From: Petaurus breviceps papuanus
Taxonomy: Eukaryota > Chordata > Mammalia > Diprotodontia > Petauridae
DNA length: 64,000 nucleotides
Direction of reading: 5' to 3'
Assembly (NCBI GenBank): GCA_028583685.1
Contig: JAMXIF010000022.1
Location: forward strand, 5,572,435 to 5,636,434
The translations under genes and the position numbers were made by a program. Under the pieces are notes generated by a model. The model was given only the letters and a program-made list of their open reading frames with translations. It made no database searches and was not told where the DNA came from. Of the stretch, positions 46,651 through 57,439 are shown piece after piece. How positions within the stretch are numbered: the stretch's first letter is position 1; each line of letters begins with the position of its first letter.

Positions 46651-47765
46651 TTTTTAATTTTTCAATTTTATTTTACTTTATTTTTCAATTGTATTTCACT
46701 TTTAGGGCCTAATTCTCCCCTCATCCAACCTCACTGAGAAAGTAAGAAAAACAAAATGAATTACAAACATGTCTAGTCATATTTCCTTTCTCTTTCTCCC
46801 CCCATCAAAAAGCTCCAAAACAAAAAACAACATAAAATACAATCTGTACTCTGAGTCCATCACCTTTCTGTTTGGAGGTGTATAGTTTATTTCATCATGA
46901 GTCTTCTGGAATTGTGGTTGGTCATTGTGTTGATCAGAGTTCCTTATAAGCCTTTCAAAGGTATTTTGTTTTCTTTTTTAACCATACTGCTATTATATAA
47001 ATTGTTTTTCTGATTCTTCTCTGTAAATTTGTGTAAGTCTCTCCAGGTTTCTTTGAAACATCAATAATATTCTCTCATCATCACGTGCCATAAGTTCAGC
47101 CATTCTTCAACTGATGGATACCCCCTCAGTTTCCAGTTCTTTGCCACCATAAAAAGAGATACTGTGCATATTTTTATTCATTTGCATCATTTTCCTCTTT
47201 CTTTTATCTGTTTCAGGGAGAAAACCTAGTATTGATATGAACAGCTTAAAGAGTATGCGCAGTTAATAGCTTTGTGGGCATAGTTTCAAATTGCTTTCTA
47301 GAATGACTAAACTAGCTCACAGTTTCACCAGCAGTACATTAATATGCCTATTTCTTCTTAGCACCTTTAGCATTTGTCATTTTCCTTTTTTTAGTCATCT
47401 TTGCCAGTATAATGGGCTTAAAGAGTTGTTTTAATCATTTCTCTAATAATGATTTTGAGCATTTTTTTTTTTTTTACCATTAATAGCTTGGATTTCTTCC
47501 TCTAAAAACTGTCTTTATTCTTTGGCCATTTATCCATTGGGGAATGGCTCTTATTCTTATAAATAAGAATAAATGCCTTATTTATCTTAGAAATGAGATT
47601 ATTAGATAAATGTTGCAGATTTCCCCCCAGTTTCCTGCTTCTTTAATTTTAATTCTTGTGAGTTTGCTTATACATACATAAACTTTTAAATTTTATGTAA
47701 TCAAAACTGTCAGATTTTGTTTTTCTGTGAATCACAAGATTTGTTTTGTGAAGTTTGGATTTGGT
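46651..47765 (-). repeat. L1 3' end (3' UTR and ORF2 C-terminal part)
   Basis: A T-rich 3' UTR is followed by 'gagtccatcacctttctgtt', 'agttccttataagcctttc', 'ctgatggataccccctcagt' (ORF2 end) and, at the far end, 'tagataaatgttgcagattt'. It abuts an L1 RT fragment and is probably a separate insertion. Confidence 0.8.
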
Positions 47766-47849
47766 CAAAGCGCCACACCTGAGGACCAACAGGGCCACAT
47801 GTGATCTCAAGGCTGCAGGTTCACCATCCTGTGCTAGACCAAGGATTTC

Positions 47850-48260
47850 TAATTTTATCCTAGAGGAAATAAAGAATCAGTGGAAATTTTTGAGTAGGGG
47901 AATGACATATATGTTTCTAGGGAATATCAATTAATAGCTGTGCGAGAGATGGAAAGAAGGGAATCAAGGAGCGTAACTAAGAGGTTATTGCATTAGACTG
48001 GTCCTGAGTTGATTAGGTCTTTAGTTAGGTAAATATCTACGAGGGGACAGAACCAACAACACTTGACAGTTAATTGAATGTTGGTGATGAGTGTAAATGA
48101 AAAATCAAGGATTACTACAAGGTTATGAACTTGGGTGATCATAAAAGGATTATGGCACTCTGATAAAAACAGGAAAGTTTAATAGAGAGATGGATTTGGG
48201 GGTGGGAGCTATGAGTCTGCTTTTGGAAATGACAAGTTGGAGATAACCCACAACATCTTC
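47850..48260 (-). repeat. L2 LINE ORF2 fragment
   Basis: 'gtaggggaatgacatatatg', 'gttattgcattagactggtc' and, later, 'gcttttggaaatgacaagtt' follow the reversed L2 ORF2. Confidence 0.65.
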
Positions 48261-48539
48261 AAGTGCAGGTGTCCATCATTTGTTTTGCCTTTCACCAAGA
48301 ATAATGTTCTTCATGATAGGAGCCCTCTGGTTTGATGGCAAAAAGATCTTTTCCATATTTCAGTGGTCTGTAGATAATGAGCTGGGACCAGAATTGAATA
48401 GGAAAGCAGGTTAAATTACTTTGAAGAGTTTGTTGGTCTCTTTAAATGACTCCTAATTTATCGTTGAAGCTAATCTTCATCTTTTTTTAATACCGGTGTT
48501 CTGATGATACCATTTTTATGAAGTTCATGTAACATTATA

Positions 48540-48910
48540 TGGTCTCTGAAGAACTGAAGTTGAGTATCACCTAAAGAGATGTGGAGAAGGACTTGGGTGG
48601 GCATGAGCAGGCTTCCACACATTTCAAAGAAGAAATTACATAATTGCTATGCCAAGCTTGTTATCACAGAATTACACAATAGAAAAAGATAGGCTGGTTC
48701 CACATAAATAGCATGGATAAATAATGAATGGATACTTCACATGCTCCATTGGTATCTTGATGTCAAGAGAAATTAAGAAAAACCTGAGGCTTATTGGTTG
48801 GATTCCTTTTTGTGAATTTAAGGAGCATGTAAATGATTCACTCAAGATGGGCACATATGGGTGGTTTGCAACTTCATCTTTTTAGGAAATACATTAATGA
48901 CACCTAAGCT
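48540..48910 (+). repeat. RTE LINE ORF2 C-terminal fragment
   Basis: The + strand translates to MEKDLGGHEQAS and, with a frame change, LHMLHWYLDVKRN, resembling the RTE/BovB ORF2 end 'GHVARM...R.RVLHWYPRDVKR.RGRP..RW'. Its boundaries are unclear. The flanks 48260-48540 and 48910-49440 show nothing that I can name. Confidence 0.6.
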
Positions 48911-49444
48911 GCATTGGAGTATTGTAGACACATGTACTAAAGAGATATTTCTGTTAATGCTGAATAGTTTCCATCTTACATCATAATAAAATTGATAAGT
49001 GATGTTTAATCTTAATATTTTTCTTTTTTGCAGAAGAAATGTAAACTAAAAACTTATAATAATACCTTTATAGTAATAGTGTGGCTACAATCTTTGCTGT
49101 TGAAATCAATACAAATCAATACATTCAGAAAAAGTATGATAGGGAAGAATATTTTATTTCTATCATAGTTTAGTGTTTTAATTCATTAATTTGGAAGGCG
49201 CATATAATCTGATTATATAAATATGGAATTGAACCTTTCTGTTAGGTGAAAATTGTGGAAATGCTTCCTGATTTAATTCCTTTTACGAATTATTGTATGT
49301 GCTTTAAAAAATTCATTCTCTTAGAATTTTCTTAACTGTCTACCATTGCTTTCTCTCTCTCTTTTCCCTGAAAATAAAAACAAAATTTTCCATTTAGTTA
49401 TCCTATGACTTGATTCTTAATACAACTGGTTTGTTTTCACTGAC

Positions 49445-50030
49445 CCCTGACACCCCAAGGTGCTAAGGACCCGAATCAGGGACTGTGGCCATCTGAGTGG
49501 TAAGGAGATCAATGTTAGAGGTGTTATGGAGGGGTAAATGAAATGATTTGGTAATTGATTAGATATGTGGAGTGAATGAGGGTGAAGAGTCCAGGATGAT
49601 GCCAAGGTGTTAAACTTGAGTAACTGAAAGCATGCTCTTTTAACAGGAAAGTTTTTGGGGGAGAGTTTAGGAGAGAAGAAAATCACTTTAATTTTTGAAA
49701 TGTTTAGTTTGAGATGCCTAAAGAACATACAGTTTGAAACATCTAACAGGCAGTTGGACTGTATCTGGGATTAGAACTCAAGAAGGTAAAGAAGGCTGAA
49801 TATATGGATTTGGGAATAATCTGCCTAGAGATGATAATTGGACATATAGGAACTAATGAAATCACCATGTGAAAGAGTGTGTAAAGAAAATAGAAGATGG
49901 TCCAAGACAGAGTCTTGAGGTATGTCCACAGTTAAGAGATGTGATGAGGAAGATGAACTACTTCTGGAGACTGAGGTTCAGATAGATTAGAAAACAATCA
50001 AGAGAGAAGAGTGTCACAAAAACCAATTTA
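49445..50030 (-). repeat. L2 LINE ORF2 fragment
   Basis: Minus-strand reading of 49728-49417 gives RHLKLNISKIKVIFFSPKLS and then SSWTLHPHSLHISNQLPNH, the L2 ORF2 region after the RT catalytic motifs. Confidence 0.85.
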
Positions 50031-50034
50031 AGCT

Positions 50035-51360
50035 ATCCATAGAATACCTGTGTGGTTGGAGTAGGCTGTTAGAAATGGGCTTTTAAGATAGTTCAAGTTT
50101 GGAAATGCCATTTCTTGGTGTGAGAATCATGAAAATTGTACTAGATTTGATTGACTGCTGCACTAACAACCTGTCTCCCCAAAAGATTTTAAAAATAAAA
50201 TGGTAAGCAAGGTAGGATATATGGCCACTGTTTAATGGTTATCAGAAACCATATTGCCACACAGTATACAATCCCACCTGCCTTCTTGGGGTAGACATAG
50301 GAGTCATTAAGCCATAGAAAAATCCTCTGTATTCCTAGGAAAAAAGAATTCCTGTGTCTTACTCTCTTCATTTAAAATGAGTTTCTGTATTCTTTTGGCC
50401 CTTACTTCATTAGCATGTTTTAACAAATACTAATTATAAGCTGTTGAATTTCTGGTTGCCTACTGAAACTTTAAATGAAGTCTTTCATCATAAGGTTTTG
50501 TTAAAATGTACACTGATATAAGGCTTTCAAGCCTGCATTTTAATGCAGGTGGGAGTAAGCTATCATCTATGCCTTTCTGAATTTGAATAGGTTATTTTAG
50601 GCTGTGCTTTATAAAAATTTTGATAAACAGGTGTGGATAGTAATGAGCTACATTGTAGTTTGTAAGGATGTTCTCTACAGCTGAAGGCTTTTAAATTGAT
50701 TACCACCTGCTGTCCCTGGAAATGGTTAGATAGTACCCCACAAATTACATGTTTCGTCATTATGACATGATAGAAGAATTGGTTTTTGTTTTCGTGCTTG
50801 GAATGTTGTGGATAAAATTGTTGGCTTTCCTTGGCAGCTTTATTTTCCTGTAAATGTTTATTTGGACCTGTATGCATATGTGTGTAAATATATATTTATG
50901 TTTTATGTTGCAATTACTGTAACAGTGTATTTTTGACACTAGATTTGATTTTTATGATCTCATCCATTATTTAAATGCTTTGACCCCCAAATTGTTTGAA
51001 GATTATATGCCCTTAAAAATATTACTTGCTTTTTCATTGTTCACTCAGTCAAAACTATAGCTTTGTGGTATTGTCTTTACTAGTTTTTAAAAGTATGCTA
51101 CTCAGGAAAGGTTATCCCTGTATTCTTTTCAGGATTTACTGGAGAAGAGATCCACAAAGAGATAAGCTTCAGCCATATTCTTTTAAAACATTGAAACATG
51201 GATTTTAACATAAAAGTAGCAAAATAAGATAAGAACAACTCAAGGTTATTTTATTCTGCCTATGTTTAGTCACAGAAGAGAAAAACTGGTCTGATTATGT
51301 ATTCAAATGTTTGTTGCTACTTTTTCTTTAGTGATTTAGAGTTAAATATTCATTGAGTAG
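50035..51360. other. Repeat-poor unique sequence
   Basis: More than 1.3 kb without an element that I recognise and without exon-like frames. Candidate conserved intronic DNA, unproven. Confidence 0.45.
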
Positions 51361-51364
51361 GTGG

Positions 51365-51480
51365 AAACATTTCATTCAATGTATATTTACTAAGTGTCTA
51401 CTCTATGCCCATGTACTGTGATAGGTGCCAGGGGAGATACAAAGATTAATAGAGATAAAAATAAAGATGAAAATAGAATG
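51365..51480 (-). repeat. L2 3' terminal fragment
   Basis: 'tgtatatttactaagtgtct' and 'ctatgcccatgtactgtgat', then 'gtgccaggggagatacaaag', in reversed L2 order. Confidence 0.65.
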
Positions 51481-51689
51481 TCTCTTTACATTATAATGTA
51501 CGTAAGCATAAGTTCACAATAACATAGGAATAGAGTGCTACGAAATAAAATTAGACAAATCTGACCTGTTTCTTGATTGGGGGGTGGGGCCGCAAGCTGT
51601 GGAGGATCAGAGAATGCTTAAATGGAATAAATTGCATTTAAGCCCTTACTTCAGAAATATTAACACCTAGAAAATGAGGGACCTGAAAA

Positions 51690-51860
51690 AACATTCCAGG
51701 CATATGCAATCCAGTGGAGTAAAAAGAACACCTAATTTTGTACCTGAACCTGGATTCCTATCCTGGTTCAGTTCTTTAACTTGAGATGAGCAAAAAAAAC
51801 TTACTTCTCTAGGGCTCAGTTTCCATATATAAATGATGGACTTGGAATATGTGATCTTAT
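51690..51860 (+). repeat. MIR remnant
   Basis: 'gagtaaaaagaacacctaat', 'gaacctggattcctatcctg' and 'gggctcagtttccatatata' are sense MIR landmarks. Confidence 0.65.
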
Positions 51861-51868
51861 AGCGCCAA

Positions 51869-52313
51869 TGCAATATTTACAGCACCCATGATCACAATAA
51901 AGACCGTGACTATAAGTATCATATGATCTTCGATTGCAAAACTCTCCAGATGGAGGACAGAACTGAAGTATTTATTTAGATACCAGAAAACCCAATCCTA
52001 AAACCAGTAAGCTGATTTCATCATAGTACCAAAGACATTAAGAAGCTATAATAACGCTGAGAGCCTTGCCATCTTTGAGTGCTCACAAAATTCTCTATCT
52101 CCTTGCCTCAACCACCTCTCTCTCCCACTGTCTCTGATCAGCTTCCTGTGGGCTCTGCTTCCCTTCAGCAAACTCCTCCCACCACAGGCTTCATGTGACT
52201 ACATTCAGCCTATTACAGGGCAGAGTTTACTTTCAAAGCAGGGGAGGTCTTCAAACTCCCCCTTAGGTCTATTAAGGGGCAGGGAAGATCTTCAAATTCC
52301 CATTCCCGTTACA
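51869..52313 (-). mobile_element. LTR-like fossil (probable solo LTR)
   Basis: On the minus strand it opens TGTAACGGGAATGG and closes ...ATATTGCA, giving TG...CA ends. A GC-rich centre is followed by an AATAAATACTTCAG polyadenylation-type signal ahead of a short terminal part. This is an LTR layout of ~445 bases. The family is unknown to me, and no target duplication is evident by eye. Confidence 0.5.
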
Positions 52314-52537
52314 AATTTCTAAGGGATTATCCTACTCCTGACAATTTATGACTGAATAATTTTGTGAACTAATACATAAAAATGGGAAATTCACAGGAGG
52401 AGTGTTTGGAAATGATGCAAGTAAGTATATTTGGTTTGGCACGAGTCTAGGTTTGGTGAGAAATTGTATCATGAAAACAGACTGAAAAAGGCAGATTGTA
52501 GCCAGTTTGTGGAGATCAAACTGGGCTTTGGAATTTA

Positions 52538-52697
52538 GGGGCAGCTAGGTGGCAGTGTGTAGAGCACCGGCCCTGGAGTCAGGAGAACCTGAGTTCAGAT
52601 AAGCCCTCGGACACTCAGACATACTAACTCTGTGATCTTGGGCAAGTCACTTAACCCCAACTGCCCTGCCCTTCCCCCTCCAAAAAGAAAAAAAAAA
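52538..52697 (+). mobile_element. tRNA-derived SINE (MAR1/WALLSI type) with 7-base target-site duplication
   Basis: GGGGCAGCTAGGTGGCAGTG head, 'gagcaccggccctggagtca', 'cttgggcaagtcacttaacc' and an A-rich tail. GAATTTA at 52531-52537 and again at 52698-52704. Confidence 0.9.
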
Positions 52698-52891
52698 GAA
52701 TTTAATTGGTCAGCAGTGAGGAGCCAGTGCAGGTTTTTGAGCATTAGAGTATAGAGTATCTCTATACAAAACTGTAATAGAAAGATTGAATTGTTTCTAA
52801 AGAAATAGATTAGTGAAAATTATCTTCTTGTAACTTGAGCAGGTACAGAAAAACCAAAAGTTACAGTTATAAGTTGTTGTGGAAGAAAGGT

Positions 52892-53520
52892 TTTTGTTGT
52901 TGTGTAGTCATTTTCAGTCATGTTCAACTCTTCATAAACCCCTTTTGGTTTTTTCTTGATGAAAGATTCCGGAGTGGTTTGCCATTTCCTTCTGTGGATC
53001 ATTTTACGGATGAGGAAATTGAGTCAAACAGGGTTAAGTGTTTTGTCCAGGGTCACCCAGCTACCGTGTTTCCCCGATAATAAGACCTATCCCGAAAATA
53101 AGCCCTCCCCTTACTGTGTAAGATTCCTCTAAAATAAGCCCTCCCCCGAAAATAAGCCCTAATGAGATTGCTACTGTAGTGAAGGTGATCCCCTGTGCTA
53201 CACGCTACATTACAGTACCCTCTGTATGCACCGTCCCCTCCCCCGCCCCCCGTGAAACACACGCCGTACTCCGAGCTGCATCCAATCAGAGCTGCAGCTG
53301 TGAGCGCGTCATCCTGTTCTTCCCCAGTGATTTGCTTATTGAATAAAGGTACATTTTTTTGTTCACATTTACCTGTTTATTAAAATTGCTGTCAATATTC
53401 ATTAAAATAAGCCCTTCCCTGAAAATAAGCCCTCTGGTGTTTTTCTGTCCAAAAAAAAAAAATAATAAGACAGTGTCTTATTATCAGGGAAACACGGTAG
53501 TATGTGTCTGAGAGCCGAGT
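52892..53520 (-). mobile_element. MAR1-like CORE-SINE split by a MITE
   Basis: 'tagtcattttcagtcatgtt', 'ggagtggtttgccatttcct' and 'gtccagggtcacccagcta' run to 53063. The next part, 'gtatgtgtctgag', resumes at 53500 after the MITE. Without the insert the sequence would read as a continuous CORE-SINE. Confidence 0.85.
53064..53497. mobile_element. Tc1/mariner-type MITE with TA duplication, inserted in a SINE
   Basis: The ends are inverted: CCGTGTTTCCCCGATAATAA on the left, and on the right the reverse of CCGTGTTTCCCTGATAATAA. TA is duplicated at 53062-53063 and 53498-53499, and the host SINE has a single TA at that point. The 434-base body carries repeated AAAATAAGCCCT motifs near both ends and a GC- and CpG-rich centre (53220-53320). 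There is no transposase frame, so it needed one supplied in trans. Good terminal symmetry suggests it is younger than the L2/CR1 layer. Confidence 0.85.
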
Positions 53521-53550
53521 AGAAGAAAAAGTGTGTGTGTATGTGAGTGT

Positions 53551-53553
<3 letters not shown>

Positions 53554-53588
<35 letters not shown>
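53554..53588. repeat. (GA)n microsatellite
   Basis: About 17 uninterrupted GA units, directly after a GT-rich patch. Confidence 0.95.
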
Positions 53589-53593
<5 letters not shown>

Positions 53594-53939
53594 AATTAGA
53601 ATTGGAAACATCAATAATTGAATATTGGAAGGGTCTTTAGAAGTTATCTAGTCTCCCCTCCTTTTAAATCTGACTAGCATCTAAATTTTCTGATTATAGA
53701 TTTAAATGACTAGGCCCTGAAAAATATGGTAACCAATTTATTAATTTTTTAGTGTATTATAGTTACTGTAGGCCTCAGCTCTCCAATTGCCACAGTTAAA
53801 CTCATTAGTCAACCTTATGTACATATGGCATATAATGGAAAAGAATATTCCTTGGTCTATCTGAACTTCCTGATGCCCAGTTATTGCTACCCTTCAGTTC
53901 TACCTCGATACCTATTGTGCTGTGTAATCTGGGGTTCTT

Positions 53940-54288
53940 GTTCTTTTTTTTTTTTAGATTTTTCTTTTTGCTTTTTGGAGGGAAGAAGGTGGGACAGTTG
54001 GGGTTATGTGTCTTGCCCAAGGTCACACGGCTAGTAAGTGTTAAGTGTCTGAGGCCAGGATTTGAACTCAGGTCGTCCAGACTCCAGGGCTGGTGCTCTA
54101 TTTACTGTGCCACCTAGCTGCCCCCTATTTCTTTTTTTTTTTTTAAAGCAATTGGGGTTAAGTAACTTGCTCAAGGTTACATGGCCAGTTATTTTGTGTG
54201 GGTGCCAAGTATCTAAGGCCGGAACTGATCCTGGGTCTCCCGATGCCAGGGCCGGTGCTCTTACTCACTGCGCCACCTGGCTGCTCCA
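53940..54288 (-). mobile_element. SINE heterodimer: MAR1/WALLSI-type plus WSINE-type
   Basis: Two SINEs lie head to tail on the minus strand: a WSINE copy (54288-54130, with its own poly(A)), a short GAAATAG spacer, then a MAR1/WALLSI-type copy (54124-53941) with a terminal poly(A). AATCTGGGGTTCTT (53926-53939) and AATCTGGGTTTCTT (54289-54302) flank the pair, not each member. This suggests insertion as one unit. Confidence 0.8.
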
Positions 54289-55214
54289 AATCTGGGTTTC
54301 TTAATGTCTGTGCCAGCAGTAAATAATCTTTGTCTGGTCCTGTCCAAAGTGAAAAGACTTTGAATATAAGTACAATTATGTATTCTTTGTTATCCAAGGT
54401 TTAGGACACTTAATTTCAGAGATATTCATCAGAAAAGATGACGTTTTTCAGTTATAAAACATAAAGATCATCTCCTGAGATTTAGAAGAATTACTATCTT
54501 TCTTTGCCAGTAGGATAGAATATACAAATGAAATGAAGTCATGAAGTAATGTTAACTGGATTAGGTACTGTTATTTTTTGTTGAGACCAGGTTATCTTAA
54601 GAAGAAAATAAGGTAATAAATAGACTTGAAGTCTTTTTGAAAACTCATTTTATATAAATGCTAGGTGCTATACACAGAATTACAGAAGCTCAGAGTTGGA
54701 AGGGCTCTCACAGCTAATCTAATTCAACCTATAACTAAACAAGCATTCCTGCTGTATATACACAGCAGGTAGTCCTCTATGACCTAAAGAAATCTAGTGA
54801 AGAGGAAACTCCCAAAGCAGTCCATATGATTTATGTACAGTTCTATTCATAGACTAAATCTCTCTCTCTTAAACTTCCACTTATTGCTCATAGTTTTGCT
54901 CTCTATGGCCAATTAGAAGAGACATAATCCTCCTTCTTTGTGATCAGCCCCAAACCTTTCTTTCCATTCCCTCCAATTGATCCACATTTGGCATGATCTA
55001 GAGGGCCTTAACTACCTTAGTTGTTGTGCCCTCTATTTCCTCCTTTTTGGCAGTGTCCTCTCTAAAATGGGGTACCCAGAAATGAGTGTGGCACCCATGC
55101 TTGTTCTTATCAGAAAGAGTAGTATTACAGTGAGCCTATCTTTTCCTCAGTCTTGGACACTGCATAACTTGTTACAGCTTTAGTTTGCTTTTGGTTGTTA
55201 TGTGATATCTTGCA

Positions 55215-55350
55215 CAAAATGCTGATCTGAGTCAGGAATACCTTGGGTTCAAGTTCTACCTTTAACACAGTGGTTTTGTAAACTCTGAGCAGTTCATTTA
55301 ACTTGTTGCTGCCTTAAATAACTGTAAGATAATGAGTTGCAGGTACTCGG
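55215..55350 (+). repeat. MIR remnant
   Basis: 'gatctgagtcaggaatacct', 'tgggttcaagttctaccttt' and 'tgagcagttcatttaacttg' are sense MIR landmarks. Confidence 0.6.
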
Positions 55351-55530
55351 TATCCAGGAGTACCTCATGTCAGTGAAATCACTGGTCCAGTCTCTATCCC
55401 ATCCCTGTCATAGTGGATTTTAGGTTCGTTAAAATGCCCAGATAATTTTTACATAGACTTCTGTCTACCCTTAACTTCTCCATTTTGTTTTTGTGGAGTT
55501 GGTATTTTAAATTCAAGTATAAGACTTTGC

Positions 55531-55694
55531 TTTTTTTTTTTTTTTTTTTAAAGCAATTGGGGTTAAGTAACTTGCTCAAGGTTACACGGCCAGGTTTTCT
55601 GGGTAAGTGCTAAGTGTCTGAACCCAGATTCGATCCCCAGGTCATCCTGACACTGGGGCCAGTGCTCTTACTCACTGTGCTACCTGGCTACCTC
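55531..55694 (-). mobile_element. WSINE-type SINE
   Basis: Poly(T), AAAGCAATTGGGGTTAAG and a '...cactgtgctacctggctacc' head in reverse. The flanks AAGACTTTGC and AAGAATTTAC agree at 8 of 10 positions, a decayed target duplication. Confidence 0.9.
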
Positions 55695-56144
55695 AAGAAT
55701 TTACTTTTGACCCTGTAAATGTCATTTTGTTTCTGTCTGGTATTCTATCTTGTCAAGGTCATCTTGGCCTCAGACTCTGAAAGCCCGTTTTGGCTATCTC
55801 TCTCCCCTTATGTCACTGCCTGTGAATTTAATAAATATGCTCAATTTTAAAATAAATCATTGATTACAAATATTGAACAGAATGTGACCATATCCTTAGG
55901 GTACTACCTTTTGGAGCTTTCCCAAGCTGACATTGAATCCTTTATGACTGCTCTTTGAGTATGGTCATTCAGCAGTTCCATTGCCTATTCTACCTCATTC
56001 CATATTTTCTCCAAGACTGACATGAGAAGCTTGGTTAAATGTTTTTTATAGTTTGCTTAGGAAAACTATAACCATAGAATTTCCCTAACATACCAATGCA
56101 GTGACCCTGTTTAAAAGGAAATAGAGTACATGTAGCATGGCTTT

Positions 56145-56500
56145 TTATTTTTTATTTTGTAATTGCACATAAACATTTTTTAACACTCATTTTTAAAAAT
56201 TTTGAGTCCCAAATTTTTTTCCTCCTTTATTCCCTTCCCTGCTATTGAGAAGGCAAGCAATATGATATTGGTTATGTATGTGAAGTCATGAAAACATTTC
56301 CACGTTAGCCATGTTGCAAAAGAAAACATATATACCCCCCAAAATAGTATAAATAAAAGTCCTTCAATTTACAATCAGAGTTTATCAGATCTCACTTTCT
56401 GGAAGTGGATAGCGTTTTTCATCATGGATTCTTTGGAGCTGGACATGATTTGTTCTTTATGAAATATACTGGCTCTTTGTGATCATGATTCCTTTTTCTA
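56145..56500 (-). repeat. L1 3' UTR fragment
   Basis: 'tgtaattgcacataaacatt', 'tttgagtcccaaatttttt', 'aagcaatatgatattggtta' and 'gcgtttttcatcatggattc' in reversed L1 3' UTR order. Confidence 0.75.
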
Positions 56501-56507
56501 GTTGAGG

Positions 56508-56650
56508 CATTGTGATCTAATGGATGAAGTTCTACACATAGAGTCAGTAATACTTGTTTTTAAGTCTATCTCCCACTATTTGCTATCTTATTGGCCCTGA
56601 AAAAGTCATTTACCCCCTTTTAACTTTTTTTTAATCTATATCTATATGCA
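56508..56650 (+). repeat. MIR remnant
   Basis: 'ggcattgtgatctaatggat', 'agagtcagtaatacttgttt' and 'gccctgaaaaagtcatttac' in sense MIR order. The following 400 bases show nothing that I can name. Confidence 0.55.
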
Positions 56651-57073
56651 TAATAACAATAGTACATCATATGTTTTATTATGGACATTGTATCAAGTGG
56701 CATAATACCTTTAATAAATTTGACAGACCTTAAAATAATACTATAGAACCTTAATTAGCTTAACCTCAATTACCTGACAGACCTCAAAGTAATACTTCAG
56801 AGATAGTAGTCGTCATCATCATCATCATTATTGTGGTCAAAGCTTTCTTGTGGGTGTTTTTTTGCTTTTTTTCTTCTAATAATAAATCATCTAGGTTAGT
56901 TTATTAGATAATGGTTTTCACCTTGAGCTCTAGTTATTAAATTGCTAAGAATCTTTGCAGATGACTTATCTTTTCAATGATTTTTTTTTTTCGTCTGGGC
57001 CTGAAATCCTCCTGGGAAGATTTGGACAGTATGATATTACATGGTCATATATAGTAGCTAACATTTAATTCTT

Positions 57074-57378
57074 TTTTTTTTTTTTTAAAGCAATCGGGGT
57101 TAAGTAACTTGCTCAAGGTTACACGGCCAGTTATTTCTGGGTGTGGTGCTGAGTATCTGAGCCTGGATTTGATCCAGGTCATCCCGACACTGGAGCTGGT
57201 GCTCTTACTCACTGAGCCACCTGGCTGCCCCTAAGCAATTGGGGTTAAGTAACTTGCTCAAGGTTACATGGCCAGGTTTTTCTGGGTGGGTGCTAAGTGT
57301 CTGAGCCCGGGATTCGATCTCCAGGTCTTCTCAACACTGGAGCCGGTGCTCTTACTCCCTGTGCTACCTGGCCGCCCC
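57074..57378 (-). mobile_element. WSINE homodimer inserted as one unit, with 13-base target-site duplication
   Basis: Two WSINE copies are fused head to tail with no poly(A) between them: on the minus strand the upstream copy ends ...CCCCAATTGCTTA and the next begins GGGGCAGCCAGGTGGC at once. Only the downstream copy has poly(A), at 57074-57086. ACATTTAATTCTT is exact at 57061-57073 and 57379-57391, enclosing the whole dimer. Confidence 0.95.
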
Positions 57379-57439
57379 ACATTTAATTCTTATAAAGGGA
57401 AGAAGCATACTTTCTTGCCTAATGAAAATTTTGAGTCCT

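Larger units (their letters stand above)
54668..56130 (-). repeat. CR1/L3 LINE (3' end and RT part), interrupted by SINEs
   Basis: 'cagagttggaagggctctca', 'cactgcataacttgttacag' and '...gtgtggcacccatgcttgt' mark the 3' side at 54668-55190. At 55750-56110 the minus strand reads DSMSAWESS...FCSIFVIND, the RT region corresponding to 'SGVPQGS..GP.LFNIFIND'. A MIR (~55215-55350) and a WSINE (55531-55694) interrupt it. Confidence 0.7.

Noticed and set aside
53053-53262. Glycine- and arginine-rich minus-strand frame (repeated RAYFRG)
   Set aside because: It is the translation of the repeated AAAATAAGCCC motif inside the MITE and has no independent support.
52538-54288. tRNA-like sequences (GGGGCAGC...GTTCA boxes) considered as tRNA genes
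   Set aside because: They are heads of tRNA-derived SINEs with CORE and A-rich tails and cannot fold as full tRNAs.
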